Assembly (NCBI GenBank): GCA_050618055.1
Contig: JBNLVK010000211.1
Coordinates: forward strand, 1 to 8,722
Direction of reading: 5' to 3'
Length of the DNA: 8,722 bases
Origin: CALDCK01 sp050618055
Lineage (GTDB): Bacteria > Myxococcota_A > UBA9160 > SMWR01
The notes beneath the pieces are model-generated. The model saw only the letters and a list, made by a program, of their open reading frames with translations. It made no database searches and was not told the origin of the DNA. Made by a program: the position numbers and the translations under genes. Every line of letters begins with the position of its first letter. Position 1 is the first letter of the stretch. This document shows, one piece after another, positions 5,977 to 8,722 of the stretch.

Positions 5977-6597
5977 TCACGGCGTTTCCAGGATCGACTC
6001 GAGCCCGGGGGCGTTCTGCGCGATCGCCCGGCGCATGCGGTAGAGGTTCGCCTTGATGGCGTCCTCCGACTTGCCGAGCGCCTCGGCGATGTTGCGGATC
6101 GACTGCCGGCGCAGGTGCTTCAGGTGGAAGATCCGGCGCTGGAGCGGGGTCAGGTCGTTCTCGATCACCGACTCGCACAGCGCCAGCATGCGGCGCGCGT
6201 CGACCGCCCGGTCCGTGGGCGTGCAGCGGGAGTCGAGCTCGCGCGCCTCGTCGGCGTCGATCGACTCGAGGCGCGGGCGCACCCGTCGGAAGCGGCGGTT
6301 CACCGTGTTGCGGGTGACGCCGAAGATCCAGATCAGCAGCGGCGCCGTGCCCTGGTAGCTGGGCAGCGCCTTGTGGACGGTGAAGAACACCTCCTGGGTC
6401 ACGTCCTCGGCCTCTGCCGGATCGCCCAGGCGCTTGAGCGCGAAGCGATAGACGCGGGGGAAGTAGCTCTCGTAGAGCAGCTCGAAGTGCTCGCGGCTGC
6501 CATTCAGGATGTGGCGGACCAGTTCGGCGTCGTCGTCCCACTTGGCAGCGGGGCGCGGCGCACTGCGCGGTGCGGATCGGGGTTCGGGATGCGGCAC
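5977..6597 (-). CDS. ECF-type RNA polymerase sigma factor (first of the pair)
   Basis: A 206-residue group 4 sigma factor. Region 2 is at about residues 37-108 (HFELLYESYFPRVYRFA, EAEDVTQEVFFTVHKAL, IWIFGVTRNTVNRRFRR). Region 4 is at about 141-193 (LTPLQRRIFHLKHLRR, IRNIAEALG, SEDAIKANLYRMRRAI). The first 20 residues are a Pro/Arg/Ser-rich extension (EPRSAPRSAPRPAAKW) not needed for the fold. I chose the GTG at 6597 because an AGGAG Shine-Dalgarno lies 7 nt upstream. The frame stays open to 6969, but that stretch is Arg/Pro-rich, unrelated to sigma factors, and holds promoter-like sequence. The second ECF gene lies 143 nt downstream on the same strand, and the two look like an old duplication. 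No anti-sigma gene adjoins this copy. A sigma-54-like promoter (6834-6850) and a 9-bp dyad (6893-6922) lie upstream, which would place it under an enhancer-binding activator if real. Confidence 0.93.
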   Translation of the reverse strand: MPHPEPRSAPRSAPRPAAKWDDDAELVRHILNGSREHFELLYESYFPRVYRFALKRLGDPAEAEDVTQEVFFTVHKALPSYQGTAPLLIWIFGVTRNTVNRRFRRVRPRLESIDADEARELDSRCTPTDRAVDARRMLALCESVIENDLTPLQRRIFHLKHLRRQSIRNIAEALGKSEDAIKANLYRMRRAIAQNAPGLESILETP

Positions 6598-6833
6598 GAG
6601 GGATCTCCTGCACACCCTCACCAGAGAAACCTGGGGGCATGTCCCGGATGGGGGACCGGCGCGTCGGCGGACGCTCTTCCCGTGCGGGGGTCCGGGACTT
6701 CGGGGCTGTGGTTGGTCGTGCTCGAGCGGCCCACCCGATCGAACCCGACGTACTGCCCTGTCACCTCCGTGGCGGTTGCTCGATGAGAGCCGTGACTTTT
6801 CAAGAGTGGGGACCGGGGTCCCGGGCCGTGAGA

Positions 6834-6850
6834 TTGCACGTGTCGTGCCA
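6834..6850 (-). promoter_or_regulatory. Sigma-54-like promoter candidate for the first ECF gene
   Basis: Read on the minus strand: TGGCACGACACGTGCAA. The -24 element TGGCACG is perfect and the -12 GC is at the required 10-bp distance. Only the T at -15 is replaced by G (GTGCA instead of TTGCA). The predicted start is near 6824, giving a leader of about 227 nt. The same bases contain the dyad GCACG-TGT-CGTGC (6836-6848), so the site could instead be an operator. Confidence 0.42.
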
Positions 6851-6892
6851 GAACGTCGCGGGTACGCAACCAGCGCCCCGAACCGGCTGGGT

Positions 6893-6922
6893 CGACACGA
6901 CAAATCGGCAGCCGTCGTGTCG
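6893..6922. repeat. 9-bp perfect inverted repeat, possible activator site
   Basis: CGACACGAC (6893-6901) and GTCGTGTCG (6914-6922) are perfect complements with a 12-nt spacer. The dyad centre is about 83 bp upstream of the start predicted from the sigma-54-like site. It shares the ACACGAC/GTCGTGT core with sequence at 6841-6847. There is no U-tract and it is not adjacent to a gene end, so an operator or enhancer is more likely than a terminator. Confidence 0.45.
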
Positions 6923-6990
6923 CGTTCCGCTACGTCCGCGCCCTGCGGGGGAGTGAAATGGATTACCACTTGTAGGGACCCGGGTTCTCA

Positions 6991-7008
6991 GGGGAAACCC
7001 TCTTCCCC
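6991..7008 (-). terminator. Hairpin downstream of the ppdK-lipoprotein operon
   Basis: GGGGAA (6991-6996) and TTCCCC (7003-7008) form a 6-bp stem with a 6-nt loop, starting about 31 nt after the lipoprotein stop. There is no run of U after the stem on the minus strand, so it is a weak terminator candidate only. Confidence 0.25.
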
Positions 7009-7039
7009 CACAGGGCCCCGATCGGCGCCAGGACTGCCG

Positions 7040-7512
7040 CTAGAGCTTGCCGGGCTGGACCCACCAGGTGCCGTCGCTGCGCTCCCAGCGGTCGACGCGC
7101 ACCATCCGCACCCGGCCCGGCCGCAGCGGCCGGTCGTCGTAGCCCACGAAGCGGATCCAGACCCGGGCGCTGGCCGGATCCTCGAAGCGCATCTCCTGGA
7201 TCTCGACGCGCAGCGGCCGGCTCTTCTCGAAGTTGGCGTCGGACAGCGACTGGGCCAGGTCGGCGTAGTAGTCGAGGAACAGCGCCGGGCTGCGGAAGTG
7301 CTCGCGCATGATGCGGTCGTTGTAGGTCTCGAGCGTGTTGAAGCGCCGGTGGGCCAGGCGCAGGTAGAAGCCGTCGGTGCGTTGGCGCAGCGAGAGCGCC
7401 GTATCCGAGTCGACCGCCACCGTGGGCACGTTCGGCGCGGCCTCGCCCGGACCGCGGCAGGCGCCCGCCCCGAGCGCGACCGCCAGCAGGGCCAGCAGCG
7501 TCAGGCTCCGCC

Positions 7513-7516
<4 letters not shown>
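7040..7516 (-). CDS. Putative lipoprotein, unknown function, coupled to ppdK
   Basis: A 158-residue protein with a basic start (MRRS), a hydrophobic stretch at residues 5-19 and Cys20 in the context GAGAC. This is an acceptable though not ideal lipobox, because position -3 is Ala rather than Leu. Cleavage would leave a lipidated, exported protein of about 139 residues. The mature part has aromatic and charged stretches (DGFYLRLAHRRFNTLETYND, LFLDYYADLAQSL) followed by alternating strands (LRVEIQEMRFE, ARVWIRFVGYDDRP, VRMVRVDRWER) and ends WWVQPGKL. A small alpha+beta fold of the NTF2-like kind is possible, but I do not recognise a family. The GTG start overlaps the ppdK stop by 4 bp (GTGA), so translation is probably coupled. 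The next in-frame Met is at residue 70, far too late to be the start. A functional link to pyruvate/PEP metabolism is not evident. Confidence 0.8.

Positions 7517-8722
<1,206 letters not shown>

Larger units (their letters stand above)
6598..7039. other. 442-base non-coding region upstream of the first ECF gene
   Basis: I see no convincing gene on either strand; the open frames here are Arg/Pro-rich and lack matching starts. Besides the sites listed separately, it contains GTCCCGGA (6641-6648) with TCCGGGAC (6691-6698), a perfect 8-bp inverted repeat in the predicted ECF leader. GGGACC (6809-6814) with GGTCCC (6817-6822) forms a near-palindrome close to the predicted transcript start. Confidence 0.5.

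Noticed and set aside
6618..6869. 83-codon minus-strand frame in the ECF leader region
   Set aside because: It has no motif, is rich in Pro/Arg/His and overlaps the sigma-54-like site and leader inverted repeats; the only GGAGG-like signal leaves no usable spacing to a start.
6598..6969. 124-residue N-terminal extension of the first ECF sigma factor
   Set aside because: AGGAG lies 7 nt before the GTG at 6597, and the extension has no sigma-like sequence and contains promoter-like sites.

Overview
The window is GC-rich (roughly 70% by eye) and gene-dense, with strong third-position G/C bias. The deltaproteobacterial-style type IV pilin, a -24/-12 (sigma-54) promoter in front of it, ECF sigma factors, a pyruvate phosphate dikinase, TTG/GTG starts and a tRNA with encoded CCA suggest a Gram-negative bacterium of the Myxococcota / former Deltaproteobacteria type or a similar high-GC lineage. 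This assignment is inference only; there is no rRNA or other phylogenetic marker here.

Layout. (1) Positions 1-494, minus: the start of a type IV prepilin gene running off the left edge. (2) 495-825: a divergent intergenic region with a near-consensus sigma-54 promoter for the pilin and several inverted repeats. (3) 826-4146, plus: a large fused protein with an internally duplicated polytopic membrane domain, a spermidine-synthase-like Rossmann domain with altered catalytic positions, and a helical-repeat tail. (4) 4168-4243, plus: tRNA-Glu(CUC), complete with CCA. (5) 4301-4897, plus: a DEDDh 3'-5' exonuclease. (6) 4894-4971: a TA-flanked palindromic element lying exactly between the stop codons of two convergent genes. 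(7) 4968-6597, minus: an ECF sigma factor (5977-6597), then a paralogous ECF sigma factor (5249-5833), then an 82-residue protein that may be its regulator. (8) 6598-7039: a 442-base non-coding region with a sigma-54-like promoter candidate and a 9-bp dyad upstream of the first ECF gene. (9) 7040-8722, minus: the C-terminal half of pyruvate phosphate dikinase, coupled by a 4-bp overlap to a small putative lipoprotein.

No complete pathway is visible. The most coherent themes are regulatory. Two promoters, in front of the pilin and perhaps the first ECF gene, look sigma-54 dependent. Two related ECF factors sit in tandem without a recognisable zinc-binding anti-sigma factor. Several intergenic hairpins lack U-tracts, so termination may not rely on canonical intrinsic terminators. 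No CRISPR array, transposase, integrase or toxin-antitoxin pair was found.
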